Assembly: GCA_029258015.1 (NCBI GenBank)
Contig: JARHZT010000032.1
Location: forward strand, 1 to 27,493
Length of the DNA stretch: 27,493 nucleotides
Reading direction: 5' to 3'
Origin: Malacoplasma sp.
GTDB taxonomy: Bacteria > Bacillota_I > Bacilli_A > Mycoplasmatales > Mycoplasmoidaceae
Positions 27,003 through 27,493 of the stretch are shown piece after piece (positions within the stretch are counted from its first letter, which is position 1; the number at the start of each line of letters is the position of its first letter). The notes beneath the pieces were generated by a model, which saw only the letters and a list, made by a program, of their open reading frames with translations, had not been told where the DNA came from and ran no database searches. The position numbers and the translations under genes are program-made.

Positions 27003-27493
27003 TTAATAGTTCATTGATGATATTTTATCTAGCATTTTTTCAATAAAAATACCAAACTCTTTATCTTCATTGAAGTATTTAGAAATTTTACATTCATTTT
27101 TAAAAAATCAAATTTGAACCTCATCTAAATCTCTTTTAGTTATTAAGTTTTTATCAATGTAATTTTTTCTAAATAATCTGTTCTCTCTTTTTAATTCATT
27201 GAAATCACTATTTGTTAGATGATTTACTTTTTTAAAATGATTTAAAGTTTTTTCATCTCATTCTTTTAAATAAGATAAATTTATGTGTTGTGTATTATGA
27301 CAATTGTTACATAACAAAAGAATATCTAACAAAATTTGTCTTTTATTTTCATAATCAAAAATTCATAATTCATGACAATGCAAATATTTAAGATTGCTTG
27401 TTTTATTTTTATCAAATGTTTTATAACAAAACTCGCATTGATATTTTTTATATTCTCTTATATTTTTTACTATTTCTAGTCAAATATCTTTTT
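27003..27493 (-). CDS. HNH-like zinc-binding protein (5' part beyond window edge)
   Basis: The last 162 residues of a protein are visible. The conserved core is YQCEFCYKTF (Cys-x2-Cys), then HCHELWIFD, then LLCNNCHNTQHINL. This is the layout of HNH-related proteins with a CHExWxxD...LCxxCHxxxH signature, in which four Cys/His bind zinc and the central His belongs to the nuclease fold. The C-terminal 90 residues are charged and helical and unrecognised. Three or more Trp residues are TGA. Without the N-terminus its full domain plan is unknown; it is not a copy of the HNH_2-type protein at 8693-9685, as the motifs differ. Confidence 0.65.

Noticed and set aside
1..27493. CRISPR array, prophage or integrated element
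   Set aside because: No regularly spaced repeats, phage structural genes, integrase or transposase were seen; tRNA genes show no adjacent attachment-site duplication.

Overview
The window comes from a small, AT-rich Mollicutes genome that reads TGA as tryptophan. Nearly every long gene contains in-frame TGA codons at positions where the family has Trp; the clearest case is two adjacent TGA codons at the invariant Trp-Trp pair of sigma-70 region 2. Short intergenic gaps, DUF31 surface proteins, a short ClpB and the hprK-lgt pair all fit a Mycoplasma-type organism. A Malacoplasma, Ureaplasma or pneumoniae-group relative is my guess, not something shown. All coordinates below run through the TGA codons.

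Left part (1-7.2 kb). A truncated membrane-anchored DUF31 protease-like gene points left, and an HU-family DNA-binding protein gene points right. A long minus-strand block follows, read from high to low coordinates: a DUF31 lipoprotein with a full His-Asp-Ser triad, a three-helix membrane protein, an 80-aa basic protein, rpoD, trmK, a Nif3-like protein, a small membrane protein, and recU. recU meets HU tail to tail at a shared terminator.

Middle part (7.2-16 kb). A terminator-bounded stretch of about 300 bp has no gene and may encode a small RNA. Next are five minus-strand tRNA genes (Tyr, Gln, Lys, Leu, Gly in transcription order), greA, and a 330-aa HNH nuclease. The nuclease gene is divergent from clpB, and a CIRCE operator lies between them. 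After clpB come lgt, hprK and a coiled-coil membrane protein (minus strand), an unknown plus-strand gene, a metallophosphoesterase, and a DnaQ-fold protein that has lost most of its catalytic residues.

Right part (16-27.5 kb). This minus-strand block contains an MFS-like transporter, RNase H with a hybrid-binding domain, prs, rnmV and uvrC. Beyond it is an apparent operon of an ascorbate-type PTS (IIA, IIB, IIC), transketolase and a degenerate NERD-like membrane protein. A large inverted repeat precedes that operon, and a partial HNH-like zinc protein runs off the right edge.

Most of the window is conserved housekeeping. The least explained pieces are the 80-aa protein upstream of rpoD, the HNH nuclease beside CIRCE, the inactive DnaQ-fold protein, the putative small RNA, the NERD-like protein and the inverted repeat upstream of the PTS genes. 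No CRISPR array, insertion sequence, rRNA or prophage was seen.
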